From the NCBI GenBank assembly GCA_020849895.1, contig JADZFN010000040.1, positions 1-33,221 of the forward strand: DNA of 33,221 nt. The letters are read 5' to 3'. How positions within the stretch are numbered: the first letter of the stretch is position 1; every line of letters starts with the position of its first letter. This document shows, in pieces, positions 33,183 through 33,221 of this stretch. Under the pieces are notes generated by a model, which had not been told where the DNA came from, did not search any database, and saw only the letters and a program-made list of their open reading frames with translations. This DNA comes from Verrucomicrobiia bacterium (lineage in GTDB: Bacteria > Verrucomicrobiota > Verrucomicrobiia > JABWAM01). Both the position numbers and the translations under genes were made by a program.

Positions 33183-33221
33183 GCGCCCGTAGCTCAGCTG
33201 GATAGAGCACCGGTTTTCTAA
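33183..33221 (+). tRNA. tRNA-Arg (anticodon TCT), 5' part cut by window end
   Basis: The 39 visible bases are the 5' half of a tRNA: 7-base acceptor strand GCGCCCG, D arm GCTC/GAGC with loop AGCTGGATA, anticodon stem strand CCGGT and the full 7-base loop TTTCTAA. The anticodon TCT is at 33217-33219 (reads AGA). The rest lies beyond the window. The 5' half is similar to that of tRNA-Arg(ACG) at 16315-16391. Confidence 0.93.

Overview
The window is GC-rich (about 65-68% over most genes). A PEP-CTERM tail, a type II pseudopilin with an H-Xn-DG tail, GntR/LacI chimeric regulation, Gfo/Idh/MocA and creatininase-family enzymes, and the order ileS-dksA-lspA-wecB together suggest a Verrucomicrobiota-type bacterium (Opitutae-like or a neighbouring PVC lineage). 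LpxI implies an outer membrane with lipid A. The taxonomic call is inference from gene content and order. Many starts are GTG and Shine-Dalgarno signals are mostly weak.

Left part (1-5041): the 3' end of a PEP-CTERM protein, a pseudopilin-like protein, a creatininase-family hydrolase and a decayed C-terminal piece of a sialidase-like gene, all on the plus strand. Facing them on the minus strand are a Ser/Thr kinase and an M14-type metallocarboxypeptidase. Next (5257-11097) is a probable catabolic cluster on the minus strand: two Gfo/Idh/MocA proteins, an HpcH/HpaI aldolase, a second creatininase paralog and a two-domain GNAT. A GntR/LacI-type regulator is divergently transcribed from its head. 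A frameshifted remnant of a response-regulator receiver domain sits inside this cluster.

Middle part (11243-27984) is core genome. It holds lysS and holB (plus), then lpxI, ilvC, ilvN and tRNA-Arg(ACG) (minus), then a family 9 glycosyltransferase and a glyoxalase-like protein (plus). A MacB/FtsX permease and a 5'-nucleotidase (minus) follow, then NfeD, ileS, a DksA-type zinc-finger protein, lspA and wecB (plus).

Right part (27985-33221) is accessory DNA. It carries an orphan DNA methyltransferase in visibly lower-GC sequence flanked by gene debris. A BaiN/HI0933-type flavoprotein follows whose reading frame runs on past its normal end. Then come an unidentified minus-strand coding fragment without a start codon, an AAA ATPase with DUF4143 behind an AT-rich promoter, and a truncated tyrosine-recombinase N-terminus beside a tRNA-Arg(TCT) that is cut by the window edge. 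This looks like a decayed island boundary at a tRNA gene.

I do not see a clearly new defence or biosynthetic system. The leads most worth following are the regulated creatininase/oxidoreductase/aldolase cluster and the tRNA-linked accessory segment.
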